From Acetobacteraceae bacterium (GTDB lineage: Bacteria; Pseudomonadota; Alphaproteobacteria; Acetobacterales; Acetobacteraceae): 64,000 bases of DNA. The position numbers were made by a program, and so were the translations under genes. The notes under the pieces were generated by a model. It was not told the DNA's origin. It saw only the letters and a list, made by a program, of their open reading frames with translations, and made no database searches. The stretch's first letter is position 1; each line of letters opens with the position of its first letter. The stretch spans positions 1 to 64,000 of the forward strand of contig CANJJS010000015.1 in the NCBI GenBank assembly GCA_947474705.1. The letters are read 5' to 3'. Below are positions 33,611 through 41,143 of this stretch, one piece after another.

Positions 33611-33904
33611 ATGGATCGCGCCACGTTCGAGGCCGCTTTGACACGCGATGGGTTCGAGATCGTCTCCGTCGCGATGAAGCCGGATGCGACCAATCCGGAG
33701 CATGTGCACCCGTTCGACGCCCGTTTGCTGGTGGTCGAGGGCACGATGACGATCGACCGCGAGGACGCGGCGCGGCGCAGCTATAACGCCGGCGAAACCT
33801 TCGAAATGCCGGTGGGAACCCGTCATTCCGAGACCGCCGGTCCCGCGGGCGCGACTTATGTCGCGGGCCGCCGCGTGCCCGCCAACCGCCAGACCGTGGC
33901 ATGA
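33611..33904 (+). CDS. Small cupin-domain protein
   Basis: Encodes 97 residues from ATG 33611, with CTGGAGGAGAAAAG upstream. A single cupin barrel: HVHPFDARLLVVEGTMTI carries the two-His-plus-Glu-like metal motif 1, and GTRHSETAGPAGATYVAGRR carries motif 2 with its His. Small cupins of this type may bind metal and serve as isomerases, dioxygenases or ligand sensors. It lies 28 bases after the quinone-reductase stop, within the same likely transcript. The substrate is unknown. Confidence 0.85.
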   Translation: MDRATFEAALTRDGFEIVSVAMKPDATNPEHVHPFDARLLVVEGTMTIDREDAARRSYNAGETFEMPVGTRHSETAGPAGATYVAGRRVPANRQTVA

Positions 33905-33956
33905 CGCGCGACGGGCGGGTTGTTTAACGAAAATTTTGTAAAAGGAGACGTCGACA

Positions 33957-34367
33957 ATGGCTGAACCAGGACGCGCCTTACCGGTGCCGACACCTGAAAC
34001 GAAGCACTTTTGGGAAGGCACCGCCGCGGGCGAGCTGCGGCTGCAACGCTGCGATTCCTGCGGCAAGAACTATTTCCCGCCGAAACCCTTTTGCGCCACC
34101 TGCGGTTCCCGCAAGGTCAGCGTGTTCAAGGCGTCGGGCAAAGCCGTGCTGTGGAGCTATGTAATCCATCATCGTCCCGTTCCCGGATTTAAGCCGCCTT
34201 ACGCGATCGCCGTGGTGCAGTTGGCCGAGGGCCCGCGGATGATGTCCAATATCGTCGAATGCGAACAAACGCCGGAAGCGCTGCAACTCGACATGGACCT
34301 GGAGGTCGTGTTCGAAAAGCAGAACGATACGATCACGCTCCCCGTCTTCCGTCCGGCGAAAGGGTAA
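33957..34367 (+). CDS. DUF35 / OB-fold zinc-ribbon protein (thiolase partner)
   Basis: A 136-residue protein with a strong ribosome-binding site (AAAGGAGACG). The N-terminal helix (PETKHFWEGTAAGELRLQRC) leads into a zinc ribbon with CDSCGKNYFPPKPFCATCGS, two CxxC pairs. The C-terminal OB fold is VLWSYVIHHRPVPGFKPPYA with FEKQNDTITLPVFRPAKG at the end. DUF35 proteins form complexes with SCPx-like thiolases in acetyl-CoA-acyltransfer or steroid side-chain aldol reactions, binding acyl-CoA. The next gene, four bases on, is such a thiolase, so a heteromer is very likely. Confidence 0.9.
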   Translation: MAEPGRALPVPTPETKHFWEGTAAGELRLQRCDSCGKNYFPPKPFCATCGSRKVSVFKASGKAVLWSYVIHHRPVPGFKPPYAIAVVQLAEGPRMMSNIVECEQTPEALQLDMDLEVVFEKQNDTITLPVFRPAKG

Positions 34368-34371
34368 ACCA

Positions 34372-35520
34372 ATGCGTAGAAACGCTGTCGCCGTAGTCGG
34401 CGCCGCCGAAACCACCGATCTCGGGGTCATTCCGAACCTGTCGCAGATCGGGCTGCACGCCGATGCCGCGCTGAACGCCATGGCCGATTGCGGCCTGCGT
34501 CCGAAGGACATCGACGGGATCGCTACCGCCGGGCAGACGCCGGTCGAGCTGGCCCAATATCTCGGCATCACGCCGACCTGGATTGATGGGACCGCTGTCG
34601 GCGGTTGCTCGTTCATGATCCATGTTCGCCACGCGGCGGCGGCGATCGAGGCGGGTCTGGCGAAGACCATTCTCATTACCCATGGCGAGTCCGGCAAATC
34701 CCGTATCGGCAATCCGATGCGCCGGGTCGATCCGCAGTCGTTGAACGGGCAGTTCGAACAGCCTTTCGGTCCGATGGGCCCGCCCTCGATGTTCACGATT
34801 CCCGTCATGCGCTATATGAAGACTTATGGCGTCACCGAGGAGCAGATCGCGCAGGTCTCCGTTATCCAGCGCGAATGGGCGGCGAAGAATCCGCGCGCGA
34901 CATTCAAGACGCCGATCACGACGGACGACGTGCTGAACAGCCGCATGATCGCCTGGCCGTTCCGCTTGCTGATGTGCTGCCTTGTGACCGATGGCGGCGG
35001 CGCGCTGATCCTGACCTCCGCCGAGCGGGCGAAGGACTTCAAGACCAGGCCGGTGTATATTCTGGGCACGGGTGAGTCCGCGGAAACGCCGATGGTCAGC
35101 CAAATGGAAGACTTTACCTCATCGCGCGCCTTTCGGGTCGCGGGGCCGACGGCGTTCCAGCAGGCGGGGATTAGCCCGACGGTGAAGGATGTCGACCATC
35201 TGATGATTTACGACGCCTTCGCGCATCTGCCGATCTACGGTCTGGAAGATCTCGGCTTCCTGCCCCGTGGCGAGGCGGCCGCGTTCATCGCGGGCCGCAA
35301 CACCGCGCCGGGCGGCATCCTGCCGTTGAACACGAACGGTGGCGGTCTGTCCTACATGCACTCCGGCATGTACGGCATGTACGCGCTGCAAGAGAGTGTG
35401 CGGCAGATGCGGGGAACCGCGGCGGCGCAGGTGCCGAACGCGAAAATCTCCGTCTGTCACGGCGTCGGCGGCATGTTCGCCGCGTCCGGAACGATCATCT
35501 TCAGCAACGAAGCGCCTTGA
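34372..35520 (+). CDS. SCPx-like thiolase family protein
   Basis: A 382-residue thiolase-fold protein. Family segments are AVVGAAETTDLGVIPNLSQI, a VGGCSFMIHVRHAAAAIEAG stretch with the nucleophilic Cys-region, ILITHGESGKSRIGNP, DHLMIYDAFAHLPIYGLEDL and LNTNGGGLSYMHSGMYGMYA. SCPx-type members with a DUF35 partner catalyse thiolysis or retro-aldol cleavage of branched acyl-CoAs. Some have lost thiolase chemistry and act as aldolases. Coupling with the DUF35 gene is strong evidence for a two-subunit enzyme. The CoA-transferase 50 bases downstream may activate the substrate. Confidence 0.9.
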   Translation: MRRNAVAVVGAAETTDLGVIPNLSQIGLHADAALNAMADCGLRPKDIDGIATAGQTPVELAQYLGITPTWIDGTAVGGCSFMIHVRHAAAAIEAGLAKTILITHGESGKSRIGNPMRRVDPQSLNGQFEQPFGPMGPPSMFTIPVMRYMKTYGVTEEQIAQVSVIQREWAAKNPRATFKTPITTDDVLNSRMIAWPFRLLMCCLVTDGGGALILTSAERAKDFKTRPVYILGTGESAETPMVSQMEDFTSSRAFRVAGPTAFQQAGISPTVKDVDHLMIYDAFAHLPIYGLEDLGFLPRGEAAAFIAGRNTAPGGILPLNTNGGGLSYMHSGMYGMYALQESVRQMRGTAAAQVPNAKISVCHGVGGMFAASGTIIFSNEAP

Positions 35521-35570
35521 GTGTGTCCCTCTGGGCCGCTTCGGCGGTCCAGAGGGCGTGAGGTGGGGGA

Positions 35571-36773
35571 ATGGAAATGGCGGAAAGCCTGTTCAGCGGA
35601 TTGAAAGTCATCGACTGCGCGAGCTGGATCGCCGGTCCCGCCGCCGCGACCATCATGTCGGATTTCGGCGCCGACGTGATCAAGATCGAACCGCCGGGTG
35701 TCGGCGACCCGTGGCGGGCCAGAGGTCCCATTCCGGGACGCGACACCGATTATTATTGGCAGTTGACGGCGCGGAACAAACGCAGCCTGGCCATCGACCT
35801 GAAACACCCCGACGGGATCGCGGCACTGCACAGGCTGGTCGCCTCGGCGGATGTGTTCGTTACGAATTTTCCACTACCGGTTCGCGACAAACTGAAATTG
35901 TCGGCGGACGAGTTGATGGCGTTGAACCCGCGGCTGATTTACGCGTCCTTCACCGCGTACGGCGAAGAGGGCGCTGAGGCCGCGAAAACCGGGTTCGATT
36001 CGACCGCGTACTGGGCGCGCACCGGCCTGATGGATCAGGTCCGCGCCGAGGCGGATACGCCGCCCGCGCGCTCCATGCCGGGCATGGGCGATCACCCCAG
36101 CGCCACAGGAATGTACGCCGCGATCGTGACGGCACTGTACCAACGCGAAAAAACCGGCCGCGGCGGTCTGGTGAAAACGTCGCTGTTGCAAAACGGTCTC
36201 TGGGCCAACGCCTGCGCCGTGCAAACGCGGCTGTTCAACGAACACGTGGGGCACCGTCCCGTGCGCGAGGACGCGCCGAACGCGCTGGCGAATCATTACC
36301 AAACCCGGGACAAACGCTGGTTCATCATGGCGTTGTATAACGAGCAGCGGCAGCTCCGCGGCTTTTTCTCCGCCATCGGGCGCGAGGATTTGCCGGACGA
36401 TCCCCGGTTTTCCACGCCGGCCGCGCGGACGAAGAACGTCAAGCAACTCGGGCGTATCTTGGACGCGGAATTCGCCAAACGCGATCTGGCGGCCTGGCGG
36501 ACGATCCTGGACGGCGTGGGTGTGACATTCGGCATCGTCGGCACCGTGGACGAGGTTCTGGACGACCAGCAAATGCGCGATTGCGGCGCGCTGGTGCCCT
36601 TCGAGGACGGCAAGAACCTGACCGTTTCGGCTCCGTTTCATATCGATGGGATCGAGAAAATCGCGCCGAGACGCGCGCCCACGGTCGGTCAGCATAACGA
36701 AGCCGTTTTGCGAGAGGCCGGCTATTCCGCCGACGACGTCGCCCGTCTCCGTTCTCTGGGTGTCGTCGCATAA
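35571..36773 (+). CDS. CaiB/BaiF family CoA-transferase
   Basis: A 400-residue class III CoA-transferase; ATG 35571 follows GAGGTGGGGGA, while a start six bases later is also possible. Family marks: SGLKVIDCASWIAGPAAATI, DFGADVIKIEPPGVGDPWRA, RNKRSLAIDLKHPDG, and TGFDSTAYWARTGLMD with the likely catalytic Asp near residue 143. It ends with APTVGQHNEAVLREAGYSAD. This is the last gene of the quinone-reductase/cupin/DUF35/thiolase run. It probably loads CoA onto the acid degraded by the thiolase complex. It is more like formyl-CoA-type enzymes than like the two other CoA-transferases here, judged by motif wording only. Confidence 0.9.
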   Translation: MEMAESLFSGLKVIDCASWIAGPAAATIMSDFGADVIKIEPPGVGDPWRARGPIPGRDTDYYWQLTARNKRSLAIDLKHPDGIAALHRLVASADVFVTNFPLPVRDKLKLSADELMALNPRLIYASFTAYGEEGAEAAKTGFDSTAYWARTGLMDQVRAEADTPPARSMPGMGDHPSATGMYAAIVTALYQREKTGRGGLVKTSLLQNGLWANACAVQTRLFNEHVGHRPVREDAPNALANHYQTRDKRWFIMALYNEQRQLRGFFSAIGREDLPDDPRFSTPAARTKNVKQLGRILDAEFAKRDLAAWRTILDGVGVTFGIVGTVDEVLDDQQMRDCGALVPFEDGKNLTVSAPFHIDGIEKIAPRRAPTVGQHNEAVLREAGYSADDVARLRSLGVVA

Positions 36774-36805
36774 TCCGAGCCGCGCTTTTCTTCCTGTCGG
36801 CGGCG

Positions 36806-37132
36806 GTGGCTCTGGGCTTGGGCCTCGCGCTGCACTGTCTCCGCGGGGAGGGGCCGCGCCGGCCGCGACTGGCCATTTTACATGGCGCGGTGGGGCTCGC
36901 GGGTTTTGTTGCGCTGCTGTGGGTTTTGCAAGGACCGAGGCGTGGCGACGCGATGGGTGTCGGCGGCTTCGGCACCGCCGCCGCGGCTTTGCTCGGTCTC
37001 GCGCTGCTGGCCGGTCCGATCGTGCCGCTGCTGTTCCGGCGCGCGCCGCGGCTGAGCGGCCTGGCGCTCGCGGGTCATGCGATTTGCGCGATTTCCGGCT
37101 TTACCTTGTTTATGGCGTGGATCTCATTCTGA
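36806..37132 (+). CDS. Small membrane protein, four predicted helices
   Basis: Encodes 108 residues from a GTG at 36806. The frame is open upstream and the real start may lie some codons earlier, close to the CoA-transferase stop. Hydrophobic segments include LGLGLALHCL, LAILHGAVGLAGFVALLWVL, FGTAAAALLGLALLAGPIVP and LSGLALAGHAICAISGFTLF. No family is recognised with certainty; small CopD-like or DUF-type membrane proteins look similar. It is transcribed in the same direction as the five-gene run and converges on the beta-propeller gene at 37227. Confidence 0.55.
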   Translation: MALGLGLALHCLRGEGPRRPRLAILHGAVGLAGFVALLWVLQGPRRGDAMGVGGFGTAAAALLGLALLAGPIVPLLFRRAPRLSGLALAGHAICAISGFTLFMAWISF

Positions 37133-37226
37133 AACGGATGCGTTGCGCCTCCGCGTCCCTCGTGTATTCCACGCCGCCGAAACCGCCGGGGACGAGGCCA
37201 TTGAAGGCCCCGTCCGTCGGCTTGCT

Positions 37227-38270
37227 TCAGGCGATCGCGAGCGAATAAATATCCTTCACGCCCGCCGGCAACGTAAGCGCTTCCCAGCTCGCGCCGCCGT
37301 CCTCGGTGCCGTAAACCTCGCCCGCGTAGCGCGCGCCGATCACCATTTGTTTTGTGTCCTTCGCGTGCGGAGCCACCGACATGATCGTGCCGTGAACCTG
37401 GACTTTGTCGAAACGTGTCCAGGTCTCGCCTTTGTCGGCGCTGCTGTAAATGCCGCCATCCGTGCTGGCGGCGGCGACGCTCAACGCCGCGTACAGCGTT
37501 TTGCCGTCGGCACCGACCTTGATGTCGCGGCCATAGGTCGTCGGCGAGAAACGCCCGACTTCCATGTCCTGCCAGGTGTCGCCGCCGTCGCGCGTCTGAA
37601 ACAATCCCATCCGCACGGCAAGGATGACGGCGTCGGGATCGGCCGGATTGATCGCGATCGCGTGACCGTCCAGCATGCCCTCGTTATAGGTGTTGCTGAC
37701 CAGCTTGCTTTTCAGATGCGGCTTTTGCGCGAGCTCGATCAACCCCGCGCTTTTATCCGTCCAGCTCTCGCCGAAATTCTCGGTGCTCATGACACCGTTG
37801 ACTTCCAGCGCGGCATAGATGGTGCCGGGTTTGGACGGATGTTGCGCCATCCGCATGACGCGGCAGGCGAAGGGCATCACGGCGCGGTCGGGCATACCGG
37901 GATCGGGCAGTTCCTTCCAGGATTCGCCGGTGTCTTCGCTGCGATACATCGAAATCGGCGAGCCGCCGGCGTAAACCACGTTCGGGTTCGTGGCATCGAC
38001 CAGAAAGGACCAGATCTGCTTCGAATGCGGGAAATTCGCGCGCTGGAAGGTTTTGCCCTTGTCGGTGCTGCGGTAAACGCCGTCCTTGGTGCCCGCGAAC
38101 ACCACATTGGAATCGGTCGGGTGCACATGCACGACATAGGTTTCGTGTTCGGAAATCGGCTGAGTCCAACTGTCGGAACCCGCGGCGCGCGTGAACACGC
38201 CGACCTTTCCGACCTGATCGGCCCGCCCGACGTAACCGGCGATTCCGGCGTAAATATTCGACTGTGCCAT
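37227..38270 (-). CDS. BNR/sortilin-type beta-propeller protein
   Basis: A 347-residue repeat protein with no signal peptide. Repeats of the Asp-box/BNR type recur through the chain: GVYRSTDKGKTFQRANFP, MYRSEDTGESWKELPDPG, MSTENFGESWTDKSAGL, LFQTRDGGDTWQDM, IYSSADKGETWTRFDK and VYGTEDGGASWEALTLP. Together they predict a six- or seven-bladed propeller like VPS10/sialidase-type domains. Related proteins are annotated as glycosyl hydrolases, but no catalytic residues are seen here. The role is probably binding. It is transcribed divergently from the Ldh2-type gene at 38381, with a 110-base gap between them. Confidence 0.85.
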   Translation of the reverse strand: MAQSNIYAGIAGYVGRADQVGKVGVFTRAAGSDSWTQPISEHETYVVHVHPTDSNVVFAGTKDGVYRSTDKGKTFQRANFPHSKQIWSFLVDATNPNVVYAGGSPISMYRSEDTGESWKELPDPGMPDRAVMPFACRVMRMAQHPSKPGTIYAALEVNGVMSTENFGESWTDKSAGLIELAQKPHLKSKLVSNTYNEGMLDGHAIAINPADPDAVILAVRMGLFQTRDGGDTWQDMEVGRFSPTTYGRDIKVGADGKTLYAALSVAAASTDGGIYSSADKGETWTRFDKVQVHGTIMSVAPHAKDTKQMVIGARYAGEVYGTEDGGASWEALTLPAGVKDIYSLAIA

Positions 38271-38380
38271 GGCACGCTCCTCTCTGGTTCCTCTGTTCCG
38301 ACTCTATCGAAACCGCGCCCGCTTGGCCAGTGCGGGGGGAATGGCGTAACCTCTCCGGCAGTCCGCAAGGGAGTGGGAAC

Positions 38381-39430
38381 ATGCCAAACGTATCAGCCGA
38401 CCGCCTCACCGCCATCGCGAAGGGCTTGCTCATCGCCGCGGGGGCGTCCGAGGAAGAAGCCACCGTCATCGCCCGTTACAATATCGGCGCGAATCTGGTG
38501 GGTCACGACTCGCACGGGATCATCTTGATCCCGCAATATATCGACCGGATCAAAGCGGGCCACATCGTCCCCCAGGCGCCCTGGGTTATCACACAGGAAA
38601 CCCCGACGACGACCGTCATCGACGGTAACTGGGGCTTTGGTTACGCGGTCAACGACCGCGCCATGCGCTACACGATCGAAAAGGCGAAGAAACAGAACGT
38701 CGCCGCCGCGACCGTGTTCCATCAGAGCCATATCGGCCGTCTCGCGTCGTATCCGCTGCTGGCGGCACAGGAAGGCATGATCGCGATGATCACCGCCGAT
38801 TCCGGCCGTTCGCCAAAGCATGTCGCGCCTTATGGCGGCGCCAAGGCGCGGTTGGGCACGAACCCGATTTGTTTCGCGGTGCCGTCCAACCTGGAAGGGC
38901 CGCTGGTGTTCGACATGGCGACCTCCGCCGCCGCCGCCGGCAAGATCAACGTCGCGACCGCGCGGGGCGAGCAGGTGCCGGCGGGCTGGCTGATCGACAA
39001 CGAAGGCAAACCCTCCACCGATCCGAAAGTGTTGCGGGCCGGCGGCGCGTTGCTGCCACTCGGTGGCACCGAGGGCTATAAGGGCACGGGTTTGGCCGCG
39101 ATCGTCGAGATTTTGTCGGGCCTTTTGACCGGTCTAGGCTTCGGCGTCGATCCGGCCGGACGTCACAATGACGGCTGCTTCATGGCCGTGTTCAATGTCG
39201 CGGCGTTCCGCGATCTGAACACGTTCAAAGCGGAAGTCACCGATTTCGCCAACTACCTGAAGGCAACGCCGCCGGCCGAAGGCTTCAAGGAAGTCTATTA
39301 TCCCGGCGAGGTCGAATATCTGAAGGAGAAGGATCGCCGCGCCAATGGCGTGCCGATCGAGGACGCGACCTGGACGCGGCTCCAGGACATGGCCGCGGGC
39401 TTCGGTATCGCCGGAAACCTTCCTTTCTGA
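38381..39430 (+). CDS. Ldh2/malate-type NAD(P)-dependent dehydrogenase
   Basis: Encodes 349 residues from ATG 38381, with AAGGGAGTGGG upstream. It belongs to the MDH2/LDH2 family (malate, ureidoglycolate, sulfolactate and delta1-piperideine-2-carboxylate dehydrogenases). Motifs: ANLVGHDSHGIILIPQYIDR, FHQSHIGRLASYPLLAAQEG with the catalytic His, GTNPICFAVPSNLEG, and DMATSAAAAGKINVATARGE. The domain ends RANGVPIEDATWTRLQDMA. Substrate type within the family cannot be fixed; the amidohydrolase gene 18 bases downstream hints at an N-containing or hydroxy-acid substrate. Confidence 0.9.
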   Translation: MPNVSADRLTAIAKGLLIAAGASEEEATVIARYNIGANLVGHDSHGIILIPQYIDRIKAGHIVPQAPWVITQETPTTTVIDGNWGFGYAVNDRAMRYTIEKAKKQNVAAATVFHQSHIGRLASYPLLAAQEGMIAMITADSGRSPKHVAPYGGAKARLGTNPICFAVPSNLEGPLVFDMATSAAAAGKINVATARGEQVPAGWLIDNEGKPSTDPKVLRAGGALLPLGGTEGYKGTGLAAIVEILSGLLTGLGFGVDPAGRHNDGCFMAVFNVAAFRDLNTFKAEVTDFANYLKATPPAEGFKEVYYPGEVEYLKEKDRRANGVPIEDATWTRLQDMAAGFGIAGNLPF

Positions 39431-39448
39431 TCACCGGAGGCGTGTAAC

Positions 39449-41143
39449 ATGGTGGACCTTGTCATCCGCGGCGGCACCGTCATCGACGGCACCGGCGGCG
39501 ATCCTTTCGAAGCCGATGTCGCCGTCGCCGGCGGCGTCATTGTCGAGGTTGGCAAGGTTTCCGCCAGGGGCGTTGAGGAAATCGACGCCAAGGGGAAAAT
39601 CGTAACGCCCGGTTTCGTCGATCCGCACTCGCATTACGACGCGCAGGCGACGTGGAGCAGCCGGATCGTGCCGAGCGCGTGGCACGGGGTGACGACGACG
39701 CTGATTGGCAATTGCGGCGTCGGATTCGCGCCCTGCGACCCCGAAAACCAGGGACTTTTGGTCAAATTGATGGAGGGGGTGGAGGATATTCCCGAGCCCG
39801 TTCTGACCGAGGGTCTGCCCTGGAACTGGCGCGGGTTTCCGTCGTATTTGGATGCGCTGGCGGCGCGTCCTTACGACCTCGATATCGCCACGCAGGTGCC
39901 GCACGCGGCGCTTCGCGTGCATGTCATGGGCAAGCGCGGCGTCGATCGCGAACCGGCGACTCCGGCGGAAGCGGCGGCGATGGCGGCTTTGGCGGCGGAG
40001 GGAATTCGCGCGGGGGCTCTGGGGTTTTCGACGTCGCGGACGATCAACCACAAGACCAGGGACGGTGCCCATATCCCGACTTTGGACGCGGACGAGGCGG
40101 AACTCTCCACCATCGCGCGCGCCTTGCCGGGCGGATGGTTGCAGGTGATTTCGGATTTTAACGACGCCGGGCCGGAATTCGCGATGTTGCGGCGGCTGGT
40201 GGAGGTGTCCGGCCGGAAGATGGCCATCACCATCTTGCAACGCGACGCGAAGCCGGAGGAATGGCGCCAGATCGCCGGTTGGATCGCGGAGGCCAGCCGC
40301 GCCGGTGTGCCGATGTTGGGCCAGGTTCTCACCCGCCCCACCGGCATTATTCTTGGCTTCGAAATTTCCCAGAATCCGTTTTTGGGGCGTCCCTCTTACG
40401 ACGCGATCGCCGATCTTCCGTTTCCGGAGCGGCTGGCGGCGTTGCGCGATCCGGAACTGCGCGCGCGGGTTTTGTCGGAAACCTGCGCGGACGAGGTCCT
40501 GCGCCGCCGGGTGTCGCGTTGGGACCGGATTTTCCCGATGGCGGACCCGCCGAATTACGAGCCTTCGCCGGAGGACAGCGTCGCGGCGTTGGCGGCGCGC
40601 ATGGGGCGGGACGCGGCCGATCTCGCTTACGATCTGTTGCTGGAAAACCAGGGCCGGACGCTGATGTACCGGCCTTTGTCGAATTACACTTATGGCGATC
40701 TTGGGACGGTGCACGACATGCTGGCTCATGAGTCAACCATTGTCGGTCTCGGCGACGGTGGCGCGCATGTCGGGATTCTTTCGGATGCCAGCGCGTTGAG
40801 CACGATGTTGACGCATTGGACTCGCGATCGGCGGGGGCCCCGGTTTTCCTTGCCATGGGCCGTGAAACGCATCTCCAGGGATTCCGCCGTGGCGATTGGT
40901 TTGGACGATCGCGGGGTGGTCGCGCGGGGATATAAGGCCGATCTGAATATCTTGGATTACGATCGGTTGAGCGTGCGTGTCCCGGAGGTGGTTTACGATT
41001 TGCCGTCGGGTGGACGCCGCCTGGTCCAGCGCGCCGATGGCTACGACGCGACGATCGTATCGGGTGTGACGGTTTATCGCGGCGGGCAGGCGACGGGCGC
41101 GTTGCCCGGACGATTGGTGCGTGGCGCGCGGGCCGCGCCGTGA
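39449..41143 (+). CDS. N-acyl-D-amino-acid deacylase-like amidohydrolase
   Basis: A 564-residue amidohydrolase of the D-aminoacylase/dihydroorotase-like group. It opens VDLVIRGGTVIDGTGGDPF, carries the metal site in GFVDPHSHYDAQATWSS, the conserved Cys in IGNCGVGFAP and later segments GDGGAHVGILSDASALSTML and HWTRDRRGPRFSLPWAVKRI. In D-aminoacylases the Cys and HxH ligate zinc. Family members also hydrolyse other cyclic or acyl amides. The end overlaps the next gene by four bases, so this and the molybdenum hydroxylase-like protein are translated together. A likely role is release of an acid or amine for further oxidation. Confidence 0.9.
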   Translation: MVDLVIRGGTVIDGTGGDPFEADVAVAGGVIVEVGKVSARGVEEIDAKGKIVTPGFVDPHSHYDAQATWSSRIVPSAWHGVTTTLIGNCGVGFAPCDPENQGLLVKLMEGVEDIPEPVLTEGLPWNWRGFPSYLDALAARPYDLDIATQVPHAALRVHVMGKRGVDREPATPAEAAAMAALAAEGIRAGALGFSTSRTINHKTRDGAHIPTLDADEAELSTIARALPGGWLQVISDFNDAGPEFAMLRRLVEVSGRKMAITILQRDAKPEEWRQIAGWIAEASRAGVPMLGQVLTRPTGIILGFEISQNPFLGRPSYDAIADLPFPERLAALRDPELRARVLSETCADEVLRRRVSRWDRIFPMADPPNYEPSPEDSVAALAARMGRDAADLAYDLLLENQGRTLMYRPLSNYTYGDLGTVHDMLAHESTIVGLGDGGAHVGILSDASALSTMLTHWTRDRRGPRFSLPWAVKRISRDSAVAIGLDDRGVVARGYKADLNILDYDRLSVRVPEVVYDLPSGGRRLVQRADGYDATIVSGVTVYRGGQATGALPGRLVRGARAAP

